64,000 nt of DNA from contig JAWPGT010000010.1 of NCBI GenBank assembly GCA_034638255.1, forward strand, positions 682,001-746,000, given 5' to 3'. Shown one piece after another: positions 1-11,002 of this stretch. Positions within the stretch are counted from its first letter, which is position 1. The number at the start of each line of letters is the position of its first letter. Source of the stretch: Coprinus comatus (Eukaryota; Basidiomycota; Agaricomycetes; Agaricales; Agaricaceae). The notes beneath the pieces were generated by a model. It was not told where the DNA came from. It saw only the letters and a program-made list of their open reading frames with translations, and made no database searches. The translations under genes and the position numbers were made by a program.

Positions 1-830
1 CGGGGAGTCTGGGGTTACGGTCTCTCCGGTGAGAAGCAATGAACTGGCCCGAGAGTGACCGAGAAGTCGAGGGAGAAGGTAGCTAGAGGTTGCTGAAAGG
101 AGAAGTAGATTAAAATGAAATTCCATTATGATTGGAACGAAGAATTACCTTCAGGTACAATACCGCGCTGAACAAAGGGGAATGTGAGTTTTGCCCCTGA
201 CCAGACAAATCGCAGGTCAAAGGGAAGTTGAAAGGCAGTCATACCAACGCCAGCCTAGAGGTTAATGTCAATCACATGTTGTCTGCTGAAAAGGTTGGAG
301 CATACAGCATGTCCGTTTACAGCGGCTAGAGTTATCTTCCGACACCGGTATATGGCCATTGATAGTTGTCCTCCTCCATCCCTATGAGCTGAAGGCGAAA
401 TGAGTAAGACTGGGAGCCATATTCATTGCGCTGCTCACCCTGGGGGCCTTCTTTGTCTGCTTCCTTGTCCCATATACTGTCCCAACCACCAGATATATCG
501 GCCTGCCAGAGCTGAGTTCAGTCGGGCAAGTAAAGAAAGTAGCGGATTCCATTACCCCTGAGCAGTAAGCAGGTGCAGTCGGTTCAGCTGACAATATGAC
601 CACTCGAACACGGTCATCGCGGTCAGCAAGTTCAAAGGCCTGTATTAATTCGTCAATGATGTTGGTATTTACGACATTGCGTCTATGAGCTGGAGAGTCA
701 GTAGGTGAGAAGGATCAGTGGGAATTTGGGCATACTGTTTGGTTCGGTTGAGCCATATGGTCAGTACTGCTTTATCAAGGTCAGGAATGATGTCTTTGAA
801 ACCGAGCTGGCTGTAGTCAATGGTGGTCAT
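1..830 (-). CDS. Enoyl-CoA hydratase/isomerase family protein (3' end beyond window)
   Basis: Crotonase-fold enzyme, expected to hydrate or isomerise enoyl-CoA thioesters in fatty-acid metabolism. Reading leftward from the ATG at 830, the protein opens MTTIDYSQLGFKDI and continues to LNRTKQRNVVNTN. It then shows the first oxyanion-hole motif AYCSGADISGG, the second one AAVNGHAAGVGM, and FVQRGIVPEA, where the Glu matches the usual acid/base position. This is followed by SSYLLPRLLGHSRASSLLLTG, typical of the family. Four introns are needed (near 672-717, 514-556, 270-316 and 102-156); all are GT-AG and join these motifs in frame. The C-terminal helices lie beyond base 1. The start is 109 bp from the divergent gene at 940. 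Whether it is a hydratase, an isomerase or peroxisomal cannot be decided without the C-terminus. Confidence 0.85.
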
Positions 831-881
831 GACGGTTGGAATGATATATCAGAATAATATGTAATTTCACACGGCGCAATG

Positions 882-888
882 TATATAA
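882..888 (+). promoter_or_regulatory. TATA-like box for the gene at 940
   Basis: TATATAA lies about 52 bp upstream of the ATG at 940, in the short region shared with the divergent hydratase-family gene. The position suits a core promoter with a short leader. Inferred from sequence only. Confidence 0.4.
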
Positions 889-939
889 GCGTCCACATGA
901 GACCGATCTCTTTCATGTTCTTGTTCTTTTTCCACCACC

Positions 940-3713
940 ATGACTGACTTGCAGATGCGTATAGGTCACAAGATATCTCCCTCAAAACACCAAGTAGAAC
1001 CAAAATTCTCCCACAAACAATGGACTCGACCTGGTTATACATCTCCCGGCCCGAATCTCAAGAAACAACGGCATCTGAATTCAAAGGCCTCGCGCAGCTC
1101 TCCAGTTGACCCCGACGCTGAACCATCTTTACTTTTACGCATGAACTTGGGCTCTTCTTCCTCATCTGGAAGCAGTCGAAATCAAGATTACCAGACAAAA
1201 AGCCTTGTGGAGCGCATTTCTGGGAACGTCATCAATACAACACCGGGAGCGGTCGTACTGGGCAGCCATGTTATCGAATCGAGTGGAGATTATAAAGACA
1301 CTGCGCTGCATTCATCCAACGACGACAAGGACAAAGAATTCGAAGTCATTCAAGCCCAAATCGAGAACAAAGGCCGTTTAGATGAGGAGAGGATCTTATC
1401 CTTATCGGTATGATTTGCCCTTAATTATACTTCCGAGTATATGCTTATCTCTTTCCCTTGTTGCCTCCTTGGATAGACTTCTACACAAGAACTCAAACAG
1501 GACCCAATTCAAGAACAAGTTCAAACGCAAACCGATGCAGGCTGCGAGGACTCTCGCGGTTTGCATGTCAGTACTGACGATAACGCAACAACGTTTAAAC
1601 CGTCTCTTCACTCGGAGGGAGAGACCATAAAAACACAAACGCCGTTCAAGAGCCAGTTGGCCACTCTTATCATTCAAAACTCCCAACTTCGATGGAAACA
1701 CGAGGCGCTTGATGGGGGTGAACATATGGGGCACGAATCCATCAATTCGAAAGCCATAGATGGTGCTCTAGGTCCCGATATATGCGCCTCTATTACTTCC
1801 TTAGCTCTGCTAGCTGGGAAACAATGCGCAAATATAAAATCATCAGAGGCCGGTACAAATGTTGCAGAACAGGATGCCATAACCCGGAACAAATCGTTGA
1901 CGCCCAATCCTACCAACACTATGTTAACGTACTCCACTGTTACGTACAAACAACCAATCGCTTCGTCATCAAGACAAACACTTCCGGATATTGCTAATAA
2001 CCACATTCGCATTACTACCGGGGACGAAAGCCTAAAAAACACATCATCTGAGACAGGCAACAAGGAAACACTATTGTCTGCCCATTCCCCAACCTCTGTT
2101 CGTTCCCCATTGCCCATCCTCATCCCTATAACTACCATGCCCAAACCCCGCGATGTGTCTCCTCCATTGGCAGTGTCGCAAAGTGATTCTTATTCCTCTT
2201 ATTCATCTTCAAAGCACGATCGACGACCAAGTAGGGATTACGATCATGACGGTCGTATGCGGGGTCATGGAAGGCATTCAAGTGAAGATACTTCCAGAGA
2301 CTATGGGAGGCGTTCTTCCTACTCAAGTAGATCCTCAATGTCACCGTACTCGCAACAGTATCAGCGCGAGAGGCGTTCTTCCACCGAATACCGACCTTCA
2401 TATTATCTCCCCCGCGATGAACGATATTCAAGATCACCCGAGTCACGAAGAATAGAGCGCCATCGCCCACCATCGCCAAGACGTTTCGAGAGAAACGACT
2501 ATCGTAGAAGCCGCTCCCCTCCTCGACGACGACGACGAACCCCGCCACTCGATTCACCACCAACCTTGTCGCAGCCCTCGCCTGAGCGTCAACCTGGCGT
2601 TGAGGAAAATAGGACGAGTTTACGTCGTCGTACACCAACATCGCCTAGAGGACGTCGCAAAGAGCCATACTCACCAACAGATGTCCGAGTACGGCACCAT
2701 CAACAGGATCAAAGTCCTGAAAGAGGCGACGTAAATGACTTCACAAAAAATAAGATTGAGTCAAATGCCTTGCCCAGACCTCGTGCTAGAACCCCTAGTA
2801 GCAACGCATCCCGTCCGGCAATGGTCTATGAACCCTCGCCTGTTAATGCTGAGGCACATCATCATAACAAGCAAGAAGGAAAGACCGCTGAAACGGCTGC
2901 CACAGTTGTTGCGGATTCAGGTCATCTTAAAGCTCCATTTATTACTCTTCCTACATCTGAAAAGATGCAAGTTTCCACCGATGCATCCACGACAACCATT
3001 CCCGACGTATGGTACTTCACAGCAGGGTCGAAGTCATCTACAACACATGAACATGTTTTTGAAGTGGACAAAGAAAAGGCCACTAGATGGAGAATTCCGC
3101 TTCTCGAGAACAAAAACGCCCCATTCGATCAAAGCCCAGAATATCAAGGAAGAAACAAGGGAAAAATAATTGAACCAGAGATTTCGTTAAGATTGATCTG
3201 TTACCCCCATGATCAATTTCATGCCGTACATAAATCCTTTGGGAGCACTCCATGGAACATGATCAAACAACTTAAAAAGCTTCAATGCAAATGGCCATCT
3301 ATAGGTAAACTATTAATTCAAGTTAACCCTGATTATCCGTCAGGTAAAACCTTTCACCCAAAACAATTGGTAACTAAAATTATTTTCTGTGCTTGGTGAA
3401 TACCTCTCAAACTTTCCCGAAGCACGACTCGAATCCCTATTTGGAGCTCAATACGTTCATACGAGAAGGACAAAACTTGGTCAGACTCATTCAGTTGGGG
3501 GATATATCAGAGTATTCGTTTGTTCTCTACTCCATTCCTTCGACGCAAGATAAGCGGTCTATACCGGATACCAACGTGTCACACGAATCCCAAGCCATAC
3601 GTGAAATACGGGATTTGGTTGCTACTCAAAATGAAGAATTGCTTAGATCTGGCATAGTTGCAAAAATCACCATACTTGATGCGGACGATGCTATGGATTG
3701 GACGGTTGGATGA
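940..3713 (+). CDS. Ser/Arg-rich protein with conserved C-terminal module
   Basis: A protein of about 830 residues with three exons. Exon 1 runs from the ATG at 940 and joins at phase 0 (...RILSLS/TSTQELK) across an intron ending TTGGATAG at about 1476. The long middle exon has a disordered stretch rich in SR, RR and SP dipeptides (about 2170-2720), resembling splicing-associated proteins. A second intron (about 3372-3423) joins NPDYPSGKTFHPKQL to HDSNPYLELNTFIREGQN. The last part, ending LVRLIQLGDISEYSFVLYS, is an ordered module that I recall from uncharacterised agaricomycete proteins; it loosely resembles a PINIT-type beta fold. Without the second intron the middle frame ends at 3399 and the module would be lost. 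I cannot name a function. A nuclear, RNA-linked role is a guess from composition. Confidence 0.75.
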
Positions 3714-3824
3714 TTCTATCAATTGTGTAACGCTGTAATTTTAAGTTTGTTATTAACTAACTAATACCTAATCATTGGGTATAATCTCTATTTTACTATA
3801 TGGTAATCAAAGTAATTTGTGTTT

Positions 3825-4732
3825 CATGACGAAGGTTCTGGCACCAAGAAGCCAACAAGGCATGCATCTAACATGAAATCCACGTTTACCCATGCATGCG
3901 TTGCAGCTATCCAGTTATTGTTAATCAATATGGGCGTTAGAAGCATTTGATAATGTTACGCACCGAAAAGTTTTGTCCCGTCTCTACCAGCGATCCGCAT
4001 TAATTCCTTCTCACCTCCAGGATGAAAAGGCATATAGGGGGTAAGATTGTAAACCTTTCCGTTCAATGCGGACCATATGTCATCCCGTTTGTTGTGTTGT
4101 TTAAGTACCGAAGGCGGGATGCGCATTAGGGAATCAACACCCTAGATTTAAGCCTCGAGTCAAAATGGCATATACTCAAAATTGATGTTGCAGATAGAAA
4201 AGCGTACCCTAAGATCTGCTCCGGAAGACTTGAGACTTGCCCAATCCAAAGGACTATGACCAGGTGCTAGAGCGACTTTTTCCCTCTTTTTAGATGGTGG
4301 TGTAGGTCGTTTGGTTGTTGTTGGAGGGACAGCTAAAGATCCGGAAGCTCTAGCTCCAGATACACGAGGAACGGTCAAACCTCCTCGGGTGCTAGGTAGA
4401 GGTGGAGGTGGCATCAATTTTGAATCGAATAAGATTTTGGGTAGTGGGTTTGATTCTGTGCCCTGAGTTTGAGTCGTTGTAGATGATGAGGCTGCTCTTT
4501 GAGCACTGAAAGGACTAGGGAATGATGGTGGGGAATCGTCTTCATCGATTTCGATACCGTGCTCTGTCTCTGTATCTGATCCTTCGTCATCTTCATTGTC
4601 ATCGTCATTGTCTAGTGGAGGAGATTGTGTGGTCAGTGTTGGTACATTTGAAGGTTTTGTTGTTGGTGTTTGAGCTGTTGTGGTTGCTGCGACGGTCCCA
4701 GATGATAACCAGTTGTAAAGATAGGAGGTCAT
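3825..4732 (-). CDS. Cytochrome b5-like heme-binding protein (Irc21-like)
   Basis: Small b5-domain protein. Exon 1 starts MTSYLYNWLSSG at 4732 and is mostly acidic, Ser/Thr/Pro-rich linker, ending HSPLDWASLKSSGADLR. A GT-AG intron leads to a middle exon with GVDSLMRIPPSVLKQHN, then DIWSALNGKVYNLTPYMPF and HPGG, the canonical first heme-ligand motif. A second intron joins GRDGTKLF to AATHAWVN, which supplies the second axial histidine, and the protein ends LVGFLVPEPSS. Spacing and the HAWVN motif resemble yeast Irc21 and the b5 module of NADH-cytochrome b5 reductase 4 rather than microsomal b5. There is no C-terminal membrane anchor. A soluble electron-transfer or heme-binding role is inferred from the family. 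Two of the three exons are too short to be obvious as open frames. Confidence 0.85.
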
Positions 4733-5118
4733 GGTGGTCAATGGATGAACGGGATGAGTCAGAGCCAGAGTCACAGCAGTGCGATGTATATGTATAAGGG
4801 GATGCTGTTGCTTATAGGGCCAGGGTATGACTATTTTGGCCGTTACTCCGATGATCAATCACGCGTTGTTGATCCGTGTTGGTCCCCCCCGACAGGTTCA
4901 TTGCTTTGTATATATCTACTTTAGTAACATTTCTATCGGACACCTCCACTGTCTTCCCCTAAGATTCCAGCTTACGATGGTATTTTTGTCCTATATTAGA
5001 GAGAGGGATGTACATTTAAAAAGTATAGCGGTAGGCAATTTTCTATATCACACGACTCGTACAATTATCAGTAAGTAGTAGTTAATCGGACCATATCCAA
5101 AAAACAGAGACAATACCA
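4733..5118. other. Intergenic, no gene seen
   Basis: This stretch lies between the start of the b5-domain gene and the stop of the leucine-rich-repeat gene, both on the minus strand. It should hold the b5 promoter and the LRR 3' end. The plus-strand frames here have no recognisable content. Confidence 0.5.
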
Positions 5119-7979
5119 TCACTCTATCCTTCCTCTCAACCAGCTCAACAAACCCTTCGTCCCTTCTCTTTCCCAAATACGTCTTTGAGGGACTCGGAAC
5201 CTATTCGAGTACCAACGTATCTTTTGTCAGGTTCAAATATTAAACAATAAAGGTTATTAACTTACGCATTTCCATCAACTAGGAAAACATCCAAAGGCAT
5301 CAACCCAAGTTCCGCTGGAAGCTTCCCAATATCGTTATCACTCAAATCCAATTCTTCCAAATTCCACTCCGGTACGTCTCTATTCCCTTTAAATGCTGCT
5401 GCTAAACTTTGGAAGCCATCTAAATCGGATATTTTGTTTCCCTTAAGACGAAGGTGTCGTAATCCCTTTTTGGCGCCACCATCCTCGTCAGAAGAAAGAA
5501 TTAACATTTGTAGCGCTTCATGGGTCAGAGCGGCACTCGTTAATGCGTTGTATGACAGATTGAGGGTTTGTAAGCTCGGGAACAAGGAAGAAATGAGAGA
5601 GAGAAGAGCTTCGGTTGTCCTTGCATTTGACGTTGGCGACGTAGAAGGCGAATCAAGATTCAGATCTACCCGTTGAACAGGAACAGAATCTGGGAGATTA
5701 CACCCTTCAAGAATGAGCTCCTCGAGACAAGGTAGGAAGCCCTGAGGGTCCACACAAGCAGAAGACGGCAAACACAACGAACGGTCAGCGCGCCTATTCG
5801 TAAGGACCAAAGAACGCAATGTTCTGGCAAACGGTTGAACAACAACCACGCTCAAAGGAAGGGTTGGGACCGGTACTGTGATATCTTGTGATGGAGATGA
5901 TGAATGGGTTAAATGGGATGGAGCAAGTGAGAAAGCTCGATTGTGACCAATATTCTTAGGCGGTTGAGATGGAGGTAGTGTAAGTATTTGTGATTTTTCA
6001 TTATAGTATTGTGGATTAGAAAGGGATACTTTCATCACACTCATACTCGGGGGTCGCGAGAGAGTCGAAGGTCTTCCTATTCCAATGTTGCTCTTGCAAT
6101 CCGGTTTTAGTTCTTGCTCCTGTGAGGCTGCTGCAGCTCGGGCTCGTCGTTTTCCTCCTTCTGTCAATAGACCTGCTTCAGCCTCAAGTTCCCAGGCTTC
6201 TTTAACAACTTCCTGAGCAGATCTAGTCGTTCTAGAGGTAGTCGATCGGATAGAATTGACATTTGAGGAAGAACTAGGAGAAGGTGAAATACTCGTCTGT
6301 CGTGCACTCGCCTTTTGCGAAGGCTCGTCCCAATCTCCGCCAAGGTCAAAGCTATTGTCGATACGGTGTCTTGTACGTTGTTCCAACGCAACCTCCCAAG
6401 CTTCCTTGAATACCTTTTTCCCAACAAGAACACGGGTGACACCTTCAAGAGGATCGTCCTTGACGTGGTCATGAACGAGTTCCTGTTTCATATCGGTCAA
6501 GGCATTTTTAATGGTGTTTAAGGTCACTTGGGTATCGCTCAGATCAAAGATCTTGAGGGTCGGGAATGGAGTCAATGAAGCGAATATGTCAGAAGGGAAC
6601 GAGTCGTCATTTATTTCGGCCTTTTCCATGATAATCTCTTTTAGTCTAGGAAGTTTAGACAACAAGCTCAGTAAAGCCTTTGAATCCCCGAGTGGGTTTG
6701 CAGATAGATCGATTTTTGTGAGTGTAGTTGGAATAGACAGGTGAACGGATTGTGCTGTGATTTTATTATGTGATGCATTGAGGACGATTAATTTCGGTAG
6801 CGGCACTGTTGCCCTCACTACTGCCGGTGCAAAGAAATCAGTACTTTTGTTACTGCCGTACTTTCGACCAGGAGTTGCAAAGTATGCATCGAAAGGCAGA
6901 GTTGTGAGCGAGTTGTGGGATACATTGAGGTTTGTCAATTCTGGGAGGGCAAAGAGAGCAATGGGAAGGGTTGTCAGATTGTTGTAAGAGAGATCAAGAG
7001 TTGCGAGCATGGATAGATCGGCAATGGAATCTGGCAACAATGTCAACCTGTTCTTATGCAACTATAGGCCAGTATTAGCAAAATAAGAATACAAAGACAA
7101 AGAACCTACATCTATGATTTTCAATGAACCAAAGAGTGAGATTTCATGTTGAATTTCTTGAATCTCATTACCCTGCGCCTTGATGACATGCAGATCCTGC
7201 GCTTCAAACCAAGTTGTAGTACCTCGTTTTCCTCGGCCGGTGTCGTCAGGTGCCGGGGGCAAAGGTTGTTCGTCGGGAACGGACTTGAGTGGATCAGGTG
7301 TAATATTTAAGTGCATCTCAAACAACGCAGAGGGCAAGCATTTCAAGTCACGAGTAGCAATATTAAGAGACCCTGTCCAACAAATTCTTTGCGGTTGGGT
7401 TCAGCTATACAAGATATAAAAGCGCATATATTCACCTGTACTTCTAGCTTTTTCAATTGTTTCTCGAAGAGTAGCTCTACCAAGAAGATCTTCATCTTCT
7501 TGGGTCGGGATTGCATGTGGTGGAAGGGCATCGTCCATTATGGACATATTGTCAAGCCCTGTATTTCCTCTTGTCTGTGCCTTCTTTGCTTCTGCACGTT
7601 TTAGAGCAATGGCTTCTCGAAGACTTAACGATGTGTTTCCCGAAGGCTTTTCCGGACCAGAAGCAGATACATTTGTGCCTGGTCTAGATTTTGTGGGAGA
7701 CGTAGGCTTTGCGGTAACAGGCTTTGATTTCAGAGACAAAGTAGAGCCTGACCTACGAACTGCAGAGGTAGGAGGTACAGGTGGCTTAGAGGCCCCTGTC
7801 GTGGCAGAAAGGGTTGTAGAACTGGTAGTCCGTGGTGTTACAGATTGAGTCCGAATCCTTGCAGAACCAGGGGTGCTAATTGCAGACAGCTGAGCTCGAG
7901 GTTTTGAAGGTGAAGGTGGAGTCGCGGTAGACTTTGAGGACGTTGTTCGTGATGAGGAGGGCTGGGGGATGCGCGACAT
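5119..7979 (-). CDS. Leucine-rich-repeat protein, LRRC40-like
   Basis: Intracellular LRR protein of about 860 residues. The start at 7979 (MSRIPQPSSSRTTSSK) opens a disordered basic Ser/Pro region. A 60-nt intron ending TTGGACAG joins RSTG to SLNIATRDLKCLPSALF, the first repeat. Another intron near 7062-7110 leads to LHKNRLTLLPDSIADLSML and a run of LxxLxLxxNxLxxLP repeats. A charged low-complexity insert follows (about residues 400-560), then further repeats. The last intron joins LMPLDVFLVDGN to AFRVPQRRIWEREGTKG, the C-terminal cap typical of LRRC40 proteins, ending LLSWLRGRIE at 5119. I chose the acceptor that gives this cap; an alternative acceptor yields an unrelated tail. The likely role is a protein-interaction scaffold. 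Partner unknown. Confidence 0.88.
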
Positions 7980-8084
7980 GGTAGGAAGCAAGTTTATTAT
8001 GTCAAGCGGACCGTGTGCGTGACGGAGTATATGCGGTGACACGAGTGATTATTGGTGTCACACACAGAATACCTGCATTCAACG
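7980..8084. promoter_or_regulatory. Shared divergent promoter (LRR gene / CWC2)
   Basis: Only 105 bp separate the start codons of the minus-strand LRR gene and the plus-strand CWC2 gene, so both core promoters must lie or overlap here. No strong TATA box is visible. Confidence 0.5.
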
Positions 8085-9378
8085 ATGACCGACCCAGAGA
8101 ACTTGATAGAACAGGAGAAGCAGCCAGAAATCCTAGCAAAGCAGGCTCCAAAACCGCCGAAGAAACTTCGACCGGCGCGTAAACAGGTCAAGGCAGGTGA
8201 TGTTGTGAAGACAGAGACAGTGCAGACTGGCAAGGAGTACAGTATGTTCGGATTTAACTCAGAGTTGGATTAACTCTGACTGCTACATCAGATATCTGGT
8301 ACAACAAGTGGGCTGGTGGCGACAGAGAAGACAACTACTCAAAGTATGTTCTCAGTTGTTCCAAGTGTTCTGTATCCTGACTTGCCTATCAGCAAAGTAA
8401 AGTCCCAGACTCGATGCAAAATTAAACTCGACTCGGGCCTCACCCGTGCAGATACAACAGGCAACAAATACATCTGTCTTTTCTTTGCACGAGGGTGTTG
8501 TCCGTATGGGTGGGAATGTGAATATAGGCATACACTCCCTGACCTTTCCAATACCCTTCCAGACACATCCAAAGACTGTTTTGCACGCGACAAGTTCTCA
8601 GACTACCGCGATGATATGGGTGGTGTTGGAAGCTTCAACAGACAAAATAGAACGTTATATGTGGGTCGAATCAAAGAGACCGGGACTGGACCAGAAACAG
8701 AGGAAGTGGTGGTAAGGCATTTTAGAGAGTGGGGTGATATTGAACGAAGTAAGTCCCTCCCTCCATTGACCTTGCACACCCCTAACAAACATTTTCGCAG
8801 TCCGTGTTCTGCAATATCGTAGTGTTGCATTTGTGACATATGTCTCTGAACTACATGCTGAATTTGCCAAAGAAGCAATGGCATGTCAGTCGCTTGATAA
8901 CGATGAAATCCTCAACGTTCGGTGGGCAACAGAAGATCCTAACCCCACACAAAAAGTCGCAGAGAAAAGACGGCTAGAAGAGATTGGCCAGGAAGCAATA
9001 AGATCACGTATGGATCCCCGGGTTGTACAGGCGATGCGTGCTGTAAGGGCGTTGGAAGAAGGAGATGTTTTAGATGAAGAAGGTAACATTATGGACCAAG
9101 ATGAGGAGCAGGGCAATAACAAGAGACGGCGATTAGAGATCGAGGACGGAATAGACGATGATGTTGTATCGCCACCGCCCACATTCAAACAAGGACCGCT
9201 AGCACTGCAGGGCTTGCTCAGTGCGGATACCTTAGAGGGACTCAAGTATTTTGCGGAAATTAGAAAGAAAAATGGGGTAGAACCACAACAATCTCAGATA
9301 CGAGGACCTCCTGCGCAACCCAAACCACTTGCAGGAGGTCTTGGCTTAGGGGATTATGGTAGTGATGATGACGAGTAA
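8085..9378 (+). CDS. CWC2: Pre-mRNA-splicing factor Cwc2
   Basis: RNA-binding spliceosome component of the NTC-related complex that contacts U6 snRNA and helps form the active site. The exons join as MTDPENLIEQEKQ... GKEY/NIWYNKWAGGDRED, then SNKVKSQTRCKIKLDSG, then SGLTRADTTGNKYICLFF. A CCCH zinc finger (CLFFARGCCPYGWECEYRH) belongs to the Torus module. The linker DCFARDKFSDYRDDMGGVG follows, then an RRM with RTLYVGRI and, across the next intron, RVLQYRSVAFVTY (RNP1-like). The C-terminal part (ILNVRWATEDPNPTQKV) and an acidic tail match the family. Three introns are required and all are GT-AG. For the second I used the CAG acceptor that avoids an in-frame stop. The gene converges with TMA46, leaving about 115 bp between stops. 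Confidence 0.95.
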
Positions 9379-9492
9379 TGATATACCTCACTGTTGTATT
9401 TAATGCAAGTAGTTTATGGATGATAGACGAGCGTGTTGAGATGGAAATATCCATGATCAGAAAATATATCACTTGTAGTAACATCTGCACAT

Positions 9493-10851
9493 CTATACCC
9501 CGCCTCCACCTCCAGTGCCATCCCCCCGATATACACCACTTTCCAATGAAAGGTTCGAGATACGAAGCGTCTCTTTGGCGAGATCTTCTTCCTCTTTTTC
9601 TTGTCGGTACTTGAGAAGGTCCCAGTCGTCTGCTCCATCCGCTTCCTCTTCGTCCTCGAACCATTCGGGGTTGTATTGGAACTGCCAGACTTGTCAGAGA
9701 TACAGTACCATATTTGCGCAAACCACGTACCAGATCTCTTCCACTCATACCAGAACTCTTACCAGCAGTGTTCTGCAACTCTTTAGCCTTCTTCATTGCT
9801 TCCTGTTCAGCTTCTTTCTTGTCCATCCTCGTCTTCTTCCATACTGCGAACGTCTCACGCGTAACAGGAGTAAGGTTGGTTCCAAGCTTATGTCTCTCAA
9901 CCTCAAGGAACTCTTCCAGAGAGATGACATTTGCTTTGTTAGCTTCATCCAAAGCTTTCCGTTGCGATTTGAGAACGAAACCCGGAGGAAGAGCATGTCG
10001 ATATTTGCAATTATCACCGTCTGGACATTCCCAGAACCATCCAAACTTTTGTGATTCGATGGCTTCGATGAAGTGTTTGCACACGATCTATAACGAGCAA
10101 CAATCAATTTCTCAAAATCAAATATTGATAAAAACACATTCACTTACATCTGTCGTCGTTCTCGGGTTTCCATGCTTGGATAAAATGACGCTCTGTAACT
10201 TTTCCTCGTCCCAAGTGTCCATAGTATCTATACGAATAAAATGAGTTCCTTCAAACACCCCTAACGGAACAGAACAATCATACCTGCCAGCTTCTCTTCT
10301 CGACTATCCTCATACAAATTCTTCTTCTCCACCTTCCTTCCAACATTCATATCATGACTAAACTTACACTTGGATCCCTTCTCACAGTTACCTGCCTTAT
10401 AGAAGACACACAACAAAGTTTTCGGATCCACTCCAAACGGAACCTTTTGCACCTGAACAGGTTTAAACAATTCAGCCTCCTCCTTTTTTCTCTTGTCTTC
10501 CTCAAGCTTCTGTTTAGCTCTCAACTCCTTCTCCTTCTCCTTCTCCAACATTGCTCGAGATTTCCCGGTTACAGCCTGCTGTGCTTGAATCAGTGCAACC
10601 TGTTTTTGTACTTTGGCTGATTTATTTTTCTACAATAATTCGAAATTGGTGTTAAAAAAAAACCCCTGATTCAATTGAGAAATAATGTAGAGACAAACAT
10701 TCTTCATGCCAAATGTCTAACGAAATATGAATGTACGATGATCAGCATCAGAATTCGTTCGAACACAGGTAACAAACCGGTAGTCCCGCCGCACCTTGTC
10801 TTCTTTAGCCTTGCTGGACGAGCCAGCTACTTGTTGCTTCTTTGGCGGCAT
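9493..10851 (-). CDS. TMA46: Translation machinery-associated CCCH protein Tma46 (DFRP family)
   Basis: Ribosome-associated partner of the DRG-type GTPase Rbg1 (family knowledge). It starts [19 protein letters not shown] at 10851. The lysine/glutamate-rich helix [20 protein letters not shown] follows, then the first CCCH finger [19 protein letters not shown]. Two introns later comes [15 protein letters not shown] and the second CCCH unit [18 protein letters not shown] with [17 protein letters not shown]. The DFRP region includes [17 protein letters not shown] and [15 protein letters not shown] last intron joins SGMSGRDL to [16 protein letters not shown]. The end is DGTGGGGGV at 9493. Reading through that intron instead of splicing gives a longer frame to 9260 that loses the acidic tail, so I reject it. 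Confidence 0.93.
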
Positions 10852-11002
10852 GGTGGTGGATAGAAGTAAGAGTCACTCAGCGAGTAGATTAATGATCTTG
10901 ACAAGGTAATGATAGGTCACGTGTGTAGATATACATAATAAAATAGCAACATAAACAAAGCAATATAATGTCCTGATAGTCCCAGCAAATGATATGAACG
11001 TT

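Noticed and set aside
382..603. Small minus-strand protein of 73 residues
   Set aside because: It is one exon read through an intron of the enoyl-CoA hydratase-family gene (SAEPTAPAYCSG is followed by an intron before ADISGG).
4160..4858. Single-exon 232-residue protein
   Set aside because: It starts upstream of the likely ATG and runs into an intron; the spliced form with HPGG and HAWVN is a cytochrome b5-domain protein.
9260..9492. Longer C-terminus for the Tma46 gene
   Set aside because: It arises only by reading through the last GT-AG intron and loses the conserved [16 protein letters not shown] tail.
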